In this document: positions 7,273 through 14,303 of the stretch, piece after piece
How the letters are laid out: every line of letters starts with the position of its first letter
Position numbering within the stretch: the first letter of the stretch is position 1
Assembly (NCBI GenBank): GCA_036497895.1
Contig: DASXIR010000059.1
Location: 1-23,977 of the forward strand
Origin: CAVQFC01 sp036497895
Lineage (GTDB): Bacteria; Acidobacteriota; Vicinamibacteria; Vicinamibacterales; CAVVIG01
DNA length: 23,977 nt
Reading direction: 5' to 3'
Made by a program: the position numbers and the translations under genes
Notes under the pieces: generated by a model
Database searches by the model: none
What the model was told of the DNA's origin: nothing
What the model saw: the letters and a program-made list of their open reading frames with translations, nothing else

Positions 7273-7298
7273 ACCTTTTTCCGAGAACCCTTTTTCGA
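7273..7298 (+). repeat. Short direct repeat in the hisS-aspS gap
   Basis: The 26-bp gap contains ACCTTTTTCCGAGA followed by ACCCTTTTTCGA, a near direct repeat of a pyrimidine-rich word. It has no recognisable ribosome binding site. It may be a fragment of a dispersed intergenic repeat or a site that affects aspS translation; neither can be shown from one copy. Confidence 0.35.
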
Positions 7299-9059
7299 AT
7301 GTCTGAACCGTTAGGCGACCTCACTCGAACCCATACCTGTGGCGCCCTCCGATCCACCGACGTCGGCGCCGATGTCGTGCTGCTCGGCTGGGTCCACCGC
7401 ATTCGCGATCTCGGCGGCGTTACCTTCCTCGACATCCGCGACCGCGCCGGCATATCGCAGGTGGTGGTGCGCGAAAACGACGCCTTGATGACCGTCGCGA
7501 AACGGCTTCGTTCGGAGTTTGTCGTCGGCATCATCGGCCACGTGCAGCGGCGTGCCGCCGATACCGTGAATGCGAAGCTGGCGACCGGTGAGGTAGAAGT
7601 GCTGGCGAGCGAGATTCGCCTGCTCAACGAGTCGAAGACGCCGCCGTTTCAGATTGCCGAGGACGGCCCGGTCTCGGAGGACGTCCGGCTTCGCTATCGC
7701 TACCTCGATCTGCGCCGTCCGCGCCTGCAGGCGAACATCGGCTTGCGTCACCGCGTGTCGATGGCGATCCGCAAGTATTTTGACGCCAACGGATTCTGGG
7801 AAATCGAGACACCGATTCTGGCCAAGTCCACGCCGGAAGGCGCGCGCGACTTCCTGGTACCGAGCCGCGTTCACGCCGGCGAATTCTACGCGCTGCCGCA
7901 GTCGCCACAGATCTTCAAGCAGATCCTGATGATCGGCGGCGCCGACCGCTACTTCCAGATCGTGCGCTGTTTCCGCGACGAGGATCAGCGCGCCGATCGT
8001 CAGCTCGAGTTCACGCAGGTGGACGTCGAGATGTCGTTCGCGCGGCCCGAGACGATCTACGGATTAATCGAGCCGCTGATGCGCGAGATCTTCAAGGAGA
8101 TCGGCCGCGACATCACCTTTCCCTTCCGGCGCATGGCCTACGCCGAGGCGATTGCGACCTACGGCTCCGACAAACCCGACCTGCGCTGCGGCATGGAGAT
8201 CCACGATCTGTCGGATGTCTTCCGTGACTCGGAGTTCCGCGTTTTCAAGCAGATCATCGCCGACGGCGGCGTGGTGCGCGGTTTCGCGGTCAAGGGCGGC
8301 AACAAGTATTCGCGCAGTCAGCTTGACGTCATCGTCGATCAGGCCAAGGCGATGGGATTCACCGGCCTCATCTGGGTGCGTCCCGGCGAGCCAGCCTTGA
8401 GCTCGGTGAAGGCGCTCAGCGATGCGACGCTGCGACCGGCGCTCGACCGTGTCGGCGCCAGCGTGGACGACCTGCTGCTGATGGCCGCGGGACTTGCGGA
8501 CGACACCTCGAAGCTCCTGGGCGAACTGCGCCTGGCGATCGCCAGGAAAGAGAACCTGCTGAACCCGGAGGCGTTCGAGTTCCTCTGGGTCACCGACTTC
8601 CCGCTGCTCGAGTACAACGACGAAGACGGCCGGTGGTATTCGATGCATCATCCGTTCACCTCGCCACACGACGAGGACATGGACAAGCTCGAAAGCCAGC
8701 CCGGCGAAGTGCGGGCCAAGGCCTACGATCTCGTGCTCAACGGATCGGAAGTCGGCGGTGGCAGCATCCGAATTCATGACGCGGCGTTCCAGGCGCGCAT
8801 CTTCCAGCGCCTCGGCATCACCGACGAGGACGCGAAGCTGCGCTTCGGTTTTTTCCTCGAGGCGCTCGAGTACGGCACACCGCCGCACGGCGGGATTGCG
8901 CTTGGCCTCGATCGAATCGTCGCCACGCTGAGCGGCGAGACCTCGATTCGCGAAGTGATCGCGTTCCCCAAGACGGCGAGCGCGGTCGACCTGATGGCGA
9001 GCGCGCCGTCAACGGTTGACGAAAAGCAGCTGCGGGAATTGCACATCAGAATCCGGTAA
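7299..9059 (+). CDS. aspS: Aspartyl-tRNA synthetase, bacterial type
   Basis: At 586 residues this matches bacterial AspRS (E. coli 590). The order is an N-terminal OB-fold anticodon-binding domain (GWVHRIRDLGGVTFLDIRDR, about 30-50), then the class II core with the motif 2 segment CFRDEDQRADRQLEFTQVDVEMSF. The bacterial GAD insertion comes next, then motif 3 near GLDRIVATLSG. It attaches Asp to tRNA-Asp. Leu38 aligns with Leu30 of the discriminating E. coli enzyme, a position that is His in the non-discriminating Pseudomonas enzyme. This hints at strict Asp specificity, but one residue does not settle it. No obvious Shine-Dalgarno precedes the ATG. phoH starts 10 bp after the stop. Confidence 0.96.
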   Translation: MSEPLGDLTRTHTCGALRSTDVGADVVLLGWVHRIRDLGGVTFLDIRDRAGISQVVVRENDALMTVAKRLRSEFVVGIIGHVQRRAADTVNAKLATGEVEVLASEIRLLNESKTPPFQIAEDGPVSEDVRLRYRYLDLRRPRLQANIGLRHRVSMAIRKYFDANGFWEIETPILAKSTPEGARDFLVPSRVHAGEFYALPQSPQIFKQILMIGGADRYFQIVRCFRDEDQRADRQLEFTQVDVEMSFARPETIYGLIEPLMREIFKEIGRDITFPFRRMAYAEAIATYGSDKPDLRCGMEIHDLSDVFRDSEFRVFKQIIADGGVVRGFAVKGGNKYSRSQLDVIVDQAKAMGFTGLIWVRPGEPALSSVKALSDATLRPALDRVGASVDDLLLMAAGLADDTSKLLGELRLAIARKENLLNPEAFEFLWVTDFPLLEYNDEDGRWYSMHHPFTSPHDEDMDKLESQPGEVRAKAYDLVLNGSEVGGGSIRIHDAAFQARIFQRLGITDEDAKLRFGFFLEALEYGTPPHGGIALGLDRIVATLSGETSIREVIAFPKTASAVDLMASAPSTVDEKQLRELHIRIR

Positions 9060-9069
9060 AGCGAGGCAG

Positions 9070-10077
9070 ATGAAACGCATCACCGTGCCCGAAGAGGGCG
9101 TCGAGACGTTATTCGGCTCCTACGACGAGAACCTCAAGCACCTCGAAGCGTTGTTCAACGTCAAGATCCGCACCCAGGGACACGATCTGCTGGTCGAAGG
9201 CAACGGAGCCGGCGTCGAACAGGCCGAACGGGTGGTGGCGCAGTTGTCGTCGCTGCTCCGCGACGGTCTCAAACTGAGCCAGGCCGACATCAAGACCGCG
9301 TCCGATATGGTGGCGCAGGATCCTGCCGTGGATCTGCGCGATCACTTCTTGAAAGGCAGCCTGACCGCGGCGGGCAAGCGCCGCGTCGCGCCCAAGACGG
9401 TCAATCAGCGCAAATACCTGGACGCGATCGAAAAGCACGACATCGTCTTCGGCGTCGGTCCCGCTGGCACCGGAAAAACCTATCTGGCGATGGCGCAGGC
9501 GGTGGCGTTTCTGGTCGCGAAAAAGGTCAGCCGCATCATCCTGGCGCGGCCCGCCGTCGAGGCAGGCGAGAAGCTGGGATTCCTCCCGGGCGATCTGCAG
9601 GAGAAGGTGAACCCGTATCTCCGGCCGCTCTACGATGCGCTCTACGATATGCTCGATACGGAGCGGGTGATGCGCTACATCGAGCGCGGGACGATCGAGA
9701 TCGCGCCAATCGCGTTCATGCGCGGCCGCACCCTCAACGACGCCTTCGTGATTCTCGACGAGGCACAGAACACCACCACCGAGCAGATGAAGATGTTCCT
9801 GACCCGCCTGGGATTCGGCGCCAAGGCGGTCATCACCGGCGACATCACCCAGATCGACCTGCCGATCGGCCGGACCTCCGGCCTGGTCGAGGCCATGAAG
9901 GTCGTCAACAGCATCGACGGCATCGAGTTTGTGTACTTCGACGACCGTGACGTCGTCCGGCACAAGCTCGTGCAGCAGATCGTGAAGGCCTACGAACAGT
10001 TCGGCGGCGGCAGCAGCCGGCCCGCGCTGGCTGTCACAAGCCGAGACGAGCCGGTCGAGCCGCGCAGCCATGGCTGA
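9070..10077 (+). CDS. ybeZ: PhoH-family ATPase (YbeZ/PhoL)
   Basis: The 335-residue protein has a KH-like N-terminal region (about 15-65), then a P-loop domain with Walker A GPAGTGKT (130-137) and Walker B VILDEAQN (227-234). PhoH-like proteins are RNA-associated ATPases; YbeZ works with the endoribonuclease YbeY in 16S rRNA maturation and ribosome quality control. The ATG at 9070 is chosen because a GCGAGG stretch precedes it by a few bases and the family N-terminus starts here. The open frame continues upstream into aspS but is not needed. The last bases overlap the ybeY start, which supports the YbeZ assignment. Confidence 0.93.
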   Translation: MKRITVPEEGVETLFGSYDENLKHLEALFNVKIRTQGHDLLVEGNGAGVEQAERVVAQLSSLLRDGLKLSQADIKTASDMVAQDPAVDLRDHFLKGSLTAAGKRRVAPKTVNQRKYLDAIEKHDIVFGVGPAGTGKTYLAMAQAVAFLVAKKVSRIILARPAVEAGEKLGFLPGDLQEKVNPYLRPLYDALYDMLDTERVMRYIERGTIEIAPIAFMRGRTLNDAFVILDEAQNTTTEQMKMFLTRLGFGAKAVITGDITQIDLPIGRTSGLVEAMKVVNSIDGIEFVYFDDRDVVRHKLVQQIVKAYEQFGGGSSRPALAVTSRDEPVEPRSHG

Positions 10078-10585
10078 GTCTGGCCGGCTACGCGTCGTGG
10101 TCTCCGACGAGCGGGGTCGGGCCGTGGCCGTCCGCGGTCTGGCGTCGTGGCTCGCGCGCGTCGCGCCTCGCGGGACGCACGGAGTGGTTTCAGTCGCTCT
10201 CGTCAGCGACGAGCGTGTCCGCGAGCTGAACCGTGACTACCGGAGCAAGGACTACCCGACAGACGTGCTGAGCTTCCCGGCGCTCGAGCCGCAGCACCGC
10301 CGCCGAACGGCACACATCTCCGGCACCAGGACTAACACTTTTCTGGGAGACATCGTCATCGCCCGAGGGATTGCCAGGCGGCAGTCACGAGCCGTGGGTC
10401 ACGGCGAAGGCACCGAGCTTCGAATCCTGGCGTTGCACGGACTGCTGCATCTTCTCGGCTACGACCACGAGCGGGATACTGGAGCGATGCAGCGCCTCGA
10501 ACGGCGGTTGCGGCTCAAAGGCGGCTTGCGCGAGAGCCTGATCGAACGCGCCCATCGGACCGGGCGAGCCGGGTCCGCGCCATGA
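10070..10585 (+). CDS. ybeY: Endoribonuclease YbeY (16S rRNA maturation)
   Basis: A 171-residue protein of the UPF0054 family. The metal site HGLLHLLGYDH gives zinc ligands His123, His127 and His133. The upstream LNRDYRSKDYPTDVLSFP block is equally typical. YbeY takes part in 16S rRNA 3'-end processing and degradation of defective ribosomes. It overlaps phoH by 8 bp and the next gene by the ATGA quartet, the same ybeZ-ybeY-corC order known from many bacteria. The C-terminal tail after about residue 150 is Arg-rich and poorly conserved. Confidence 0.93.
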   Translation: MAESGRLRVVVSDERGRAVAVRGLASWLARVAPRGTHGVVSVALVSDERVRELNRDYRSKDYPTDVLSFPALEPQHRRRTAHISGTRTNTFLGDIVIARGIARRQSRAVGHGEGTELRILALHGLLHLLGYDHERDTGAMQRLERRLRLKGGLRESLIERAHRTGRAGSAP

Positions 10586-11859
10586 TTCCGCTCCTCGTCT
10601 TCCTGCTCGCGCTCGCCGCTGTGTATCTCGGCGCGATTGAGGCCGCGTTCGGCGCGCTGATGCGGCTGTCGCTGCGCCTCCTCGCCGAGCGCAGCAACCG
10701 TTCCGGCACGCTCGGGCCCTACCTCGACGATCCGCCGCTGTTATTTATTCCGACGCGGCTGCTGCTCGGCCTGGTCACGGGCGTGGTGACAGCACTGCTC
10801 GCCAATCTCATCGGCGTCGATCGTCCGCACACGCTTACGCTGGTCGTCCTGTCGGTGGCGGGGTTCGTGATCGTCTGCGAACTACTGCTGCCGCTGGCGA
10901 TCGTCTCGCGTGATCCCGAGCGCGTCCTCGATGTCCTGCTACCGACGTTCGCGCCGATCGCCCGTGCGCTCGGTCCCATCACGCGTTGGATCGCGCGGAT
11001 CGTCGGCGCCAATCGACACAGCGCACCGCCGTCGCCGCCTGAGGAAGCGCAGATCGCGAGCGAGGTGACCGACGCGTTCGTTGACGCTGCCCAGCAGGAA
11101 GGCATCATCGACGGCGAGGACCGTCGCCTGCTGCAAAGCATCGTCGACTTCGGCGACACGCTGGTTCGCGAGGTGATGACGCCGCGGCCCGACATCGTCG
11201 CGGTCCGCGATGGCGCCACCGTCGGCGACGTCCGCAATCTGTTCCGCGAACAGGAGTACTCGCGGTTCCCGGTCTACAAGGACAGCTTCGATCACATTAC
11301 GGGCTTCATCTTCGTGAAGGATCTCGTCACGCTCAATACGGCGGATGACGGCCTGCCGATTGCGGGATTGCTGCGGACTGCGGTGGTGGTGCCGGAGACC
11401 AAGCGTGTCCCGGAGCTGTTGAAGCAGTTCCAGCGTCAGCAGACTCAGTGCGCGATTGTCGTCGACGAATACGGCGGAACGGCCGGACTCGTGACCATCG
11501 AGGATCTCCTCGAGGAAATCGTCGGCGAAATTCGCGACGAATACGACGTCGAGTCCGAGTCGGTCGTGGACGAGGGCGGCGGCAGCTTCGTGTTCAGCGG
11601 CAAGGTTGACGTTGATGAAATCGTCAGGCGCCTCGACGTCGACATCGAGCGCGAGGGGTTCGAGACCGTGGGCGGCTACCTGCTGTCGCACCTGGGGAGG
11701 GTGCCCACCGTTGGCGAGACGTTCGACCTGGACGGGCTGACCGTGAAGGTGCTGGACGCCGAACGCCGCCGCATCACCAAGGTGCGGATTATCAAGAAGG
11801 TCGCGACACCGGTTGATACCGAAGACGCCGAGGCAAAGACGGGCCCGTTGAGCTCATGA
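10582..11859 (+). CDS. CorC/TlyC-type membrane protein with DUF21, two CBS domains and a CorC_HlyC domain
   Basis: The 425-residue protein has an N-terminal membrane domain of about four helices (1-145, DUF21/CNNM type), then tandem CBS domains. The first begins near VMTPRPDIVAV (198 onward); the second includes VDEYGGTAGLVTIEDLLEEIVGEI (294-317). The C-terminus is a CorC_HlyC domain (about 335-410). Relatives are implicated in Mg2+/Co2+ efflux or homeostasis; older names such as hemolysin are misleading. Here it lies directly after ybeY (ATGA overlap), as ybeX/corC does in E. coli, and before era (also ATGA). The DUF21 domain makes it closer to YfjD/YtfL/CNNM proteins than to soluble E. coli CorC. 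Confidence 0.9.
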   Translation: MIPLLVFLLALAAVYLGAIEAAFGALMRLSLRLLAERSNRSGTLGPYLDDPPLLFIPTRLLLGLVTGVVTALLANLIGVDRPHTLTLVVLSVAGFVIVCELLLPLAIVSRDPERVLDVLLPTFAPIARALGPITRWIARIVGANRHSAPPSPPEEAQIASEVTDAFVDAAQQEGIIDGEDRRLLQSIVDFGDTLVREVMTPRPDIVAVRDGATVGDVRNLFREQEYSRFPVYKDSFDHITGFIFVKDLVTLNTADDGLPIAGLLRTAVVVPETKRVPELLKQFQRQQTQCAIVVDEYGGTAGLVTIEDLLEEIVGEIRDEYDVESESVVDEGGGSFVFSGKVDVDEIVRRLDVDIEREGFETVGGYLLSHLGRVPTVGETFDLDGLTVKVLDAERRRITKVRIIKKVATPVDTEDAEAKTGPLSS

Positions 11860-12740
11860 AATATGGTTTCGTCTCGCTGATCGGCCGTCCCAACGCCGGC
11901 AAATCAACGCTGTTGAACCGGCTGGTGGGCTCGAAGCTCGCGATCGTGTCGGACAAACCGCAGACCACCAGAAACCGGATTCTCGGCGTCAGGAACTACC
12001 CGGACGCGCAGGTGGTCTTCATCGACACGCCAGGCATTCATCGGCCGTTGCATCGGATGAACGTGCGGATGGTGGAGACCGCGTTCGACACGATTCAGGA
12101 AGTGGACGTGCTCGGCCTCGTCGTCGACGTCATGGAGCCGCCCGGCAAGGGCGACCAATTCGTCCTCGACCGGATCAAGGGCGCCAAGGTCCCGGTGGTG
12201 CTGATCTTGAACAAGATCGATCTCATCAAGAAAACCAACCTGCTGCCGATCATGCAACGCTACGGAGAGGTTGGCGGCTTCGACGAGATCATCCCGGTAT
12301 CGGCCGGCACCGGCGACAATGTGGATCGCCTCGAACGGCTGCTCATCGATCGTCTTCCGGAAGGGGAGCCGCAGTATCCCGAAGACTACCTGACCGATCA
12401 GCCGGAGCGGTTTTTTGCGGCGGAGATCGTCCGCGAGAAAGTGCTGCAGTTCACGCACGCCGAGCTGCCGTTCTCGAGCGCCGTCATCATCGACCGGTTC
12501 GAGGAGCCCGACCGCCCGGGCGGACTCCTCAAGCTGTACTGCACCATCGTCGTCGAGCGTGACTCGCAGAAGCCGATCATCCTCGGGCGTGGCGGCGAGA
12601 TGATCAAACGGATCGGGGTGGCGGCGCGCGAAGACCTCGAAAAGTTCTTCGATACGAAGGTGTTTCTCGACCTTCACGTTCGCGTCAAGTCGGAATGGCG
12701 CGAGGACGAGGGCCTGCTCGACGACATCGGCTTGAAGTAG
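11856..12740 (+). CDS. era: GTPase Era (30S subunit assembly)
   Basis: A 294-residue GTPase of typical length. G1 is GRPNAGKST (10-18), G3 DTPG (57-60) and G4 NKID (119-122), and SAG of G5 follows at VSAGTGDN. The C-terminal KH domain has the GRGGE loop (244-248). Era binds the 3' end of 16S rRNA and checks small-subunit assembly. It overlaps the CorC-like gene by ATGA, so it is in the same transcript as ybeZ and ybeY, with which it works in 16S rRNA maturation. Confidence 0.96.
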   Translation: MKYGFVSLIGRPNAGKSTLLNRLVGSKLAIVSDKPQTTRNRILGVRNYPDAQVVFIDTPGIHRPLHRMNVRMVETAFDTIQEVDVLGLVVDVMEPPGKGDQFVLDRIKGAKVPVVLILNKIDLIKKTNLLPIMQRYGEVGGFDEIIPVSAGTGDNVDRLERLLIDRLPEGEPQYPEDYLTDQPERFFAAEIVREKVLQFTHAELPFSSAVIIDRFEEPDRPGGLLKLYCTIVVERDSQKPIILGRGGEMIKRIGVAAREDLEKFFDTKVFLDLHVRVKSEWREDEGLLDDIGLK

Positions 12741-12759
12741 AATTGATACCCGCCTTGGG

Positions 12760-13401
12760 ATGCCACTTCACACCACCGACGCCCTGATTCTGCGGACTTA
12801 CAAGCTCGGTGAGTCGGATCGTATCGTGGTGTTCCTGACGCGCGATCGCGGCAAGAAACGCGGCGTGGCGAAGAACGCGCGGCAGAGCCGGCGAAGGTTC
12901 GGCGGTGGACTCGAACCAATGACGTACGGGCGAGTCGGCTATGTCGAACGCGAGCGGCGCGAACTGGTGCGTCTCGAGTACGTGGAGCAGCTCAAGTCGC
13001 CGCTGTCGGCGATGGATGGTGAAGCGCTCGGCTACGTCAGCTACTTCGCCGAGCTGATTGACGAGTGGGCCCAGGAGGCCGATCCGAACGAAACGCTGTT
13101 CCGGCTCGGCGTGTCGATGGTGGAAGCGATCGCGAACGGCGTGCCGATCGAGCCACTGGCGCGTTACTTCGAATACTGGCTGCTTCGGCTCCAGGGCGTC
13201 TATGCCGTCGACCAGCGTCTGTCAGACGAGGCGCGCGGATTCCTCGGTGCGGCTCGCGGGCTGAGTCCCTTCGGCCTGGGCGATGTTGCGATTTCAAAGC
13301 GCGCGCTGGTCGAGCTCGAGGCCTCGCATCGCGCGCTCATCGCCGAGCACCTGGAGAAGGATCTGAAGTCGGTCCGAGTGCTGCGGGACATGCGACGGTA
13401 G
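12760..13401 (+). CDS. recO: DNA repair protein RecO, short form without zinc-binding cysteines
   Basis: The N-terminus (TTDALILRTYKLGESDRIVVFLTRDRGKKRGVAKNARQSRRRFGGGLEP) is the RecO OB-fold signature. A helical C-terminal domain follows. RecO anneals ssDNA and, with RecR, loads RecA. At 213 residues it is shorter than the usual 240-250, and it has no cysteine at all. The CxxC...CxxC zinc finger of many RecO proteins is replaced by a short loop around residues 145-165. It begins 19 bp after era, with no strong ribosome binding site. The position between era and glyQ is conserved in several phyla and supports the call. Confidence 0.92.
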   Translation: MPLHTTDALILRTYKLGESDRIVVFLTRDRGKKRGVAKNARQSRRRFGGGLEPMTYGRVGYVERERRELVRLEYVEQLKSPLSAMDGEALGYVSYFAELIDEWAQEADPNETLFRLGVSMVEAIANGVPIEPLARYFEYWLLRLQGVYAVDQRLSDEARGFLGAARGLSPFGLGDVAISKRALVELEASHRALIAEHLEKDLKSVRVLRDMRR

Positions 13402-13406
13402 GAGTG

Positions 13407-14303
13407 ATGACATTCCAGGGTTTGATTCTGAAACTGTCCGAGTTCTGGGCGTCACGCGGCTGCGCGCTGCAGCAGCCGCTCGACGTCGAAGTCGGCGCCG
13501 GCACGATGCATCCGGAAACGTTTCTGCGTGTGCTGGGGCCGGCGCACTGGAATGTCGCATACGTGCAGCCGTCCCGTCGTCCGGCTGACGGACGCTTTGG
13601 CGAGAATCCCAACCGGCTCTTCAAGCACCACCAGTTTCAGGTCATCCTCAAACCGGCGCCAGACGATGTGCAGCAGATGTATCTGGACAGTCTCGAAGCG
13701 TGCGGCATCAACCCGAGGCAGCACGACATCAGGTTCGAGGAAGACAACTGGGAGTCGCCGACACTGGGCGCCTGGGGCATCGGCTGGCAGGTCATGTTCG
13801 ACGGCATGGAGATCTCGCAGTTCACCTATTTTCAGCAAGCCGGCGGGATGGAGCTGGCGCCAATCTCTGCCGAGTTGACCTATGGCCTCGAACGGATCGC
13901 GATGGTGCTGCAGCGCGTCGATAGCGTCTACGACCTGGAGTGGGCGTCTGGCGTGAAGTACGCCGACGTGCGTCTTCGTGAAGAGATCGAGCAGTCGAAG
14001 TACGTCTTCGGGCAGGTCGAAATCCCGGGCGCCGAGTTCGGTGCGTTTCATCGCGACCTGTTCGAGCGCTATTACGAGTTGGCCGGCGCGCTGTTGAAGG
14101 CGGGCCTGATCTGGCCGGCGCTCGAGCATTGCCTGAAGTGCTCGCATCTGTTCAACATCCTCGACTCCAGCAACAGCATCGGCGTGACGGAGCGAACTGC
14201 GTTTATCCTGCGCATCCGCCAGCTGGCGATCGGCGTGGCCAAGGCATATGTCGAGGGGACGCCGAAGAGCGAACCGGTCGCAGCGGCCCAGGGCGGGCGC
14301 TGA
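13407..14303 (+). CDS. glyQ: Glycyl-tRNA synthetase alpha subunit
   Basis: The 298-residue protein (E. coli GlyQ has 303) contains the class II catalytic signatures of the alpha subunit: SRRPADGRFGENPNRL, FEEDNWESPTLGAWGIGWQVMFDGMEISQFTYFQQAGG and ELTYGLERIAM. Together with GlyS it forms the alpha2beta2 enzyme. The frame is open upstream through recO, but ATG 13407 (MTFQGLILKLSEFW) matches the family start and is preceded by GGTAGGAG. Its stop overlaps the glyS ATG as TGATG, which fits equimolar synthesis of the two subunits. Confidence 0.97.
   Translation: MTFQGLILKLSEFWASRGCALQQPLDVEVGAGTMHPETFLRVLGPAHWNVAYVQPSRRPADGRFGENPNRLFKHHQFQVILKPAPDDVQQMYLDSLEACGINPRQHDIRFEEDNWESPTLGAWGIGWQVMFDGMEISQFTYFQQAGGMELAPISAELTYGLERIAMVLQRVDSVYDLEWASGVKYADVRLREEIEQSKYVFGQVEIPGAEFGAFHRDLFERYYELAGALLKAGLIWPALEHCLKCSHLFNILDSSNSIGVTERTAFILRIRQLAIGVAKAYVEGTPKSEPVAAAQGGR

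Noticed and set aside
13065..13406. Longer N-terminus for GlyQ inside recO
   Set aside because: The conserved GlyQ start MTFQGLILKLSEFW begins at 13407 with GGTAGGAG upstream.
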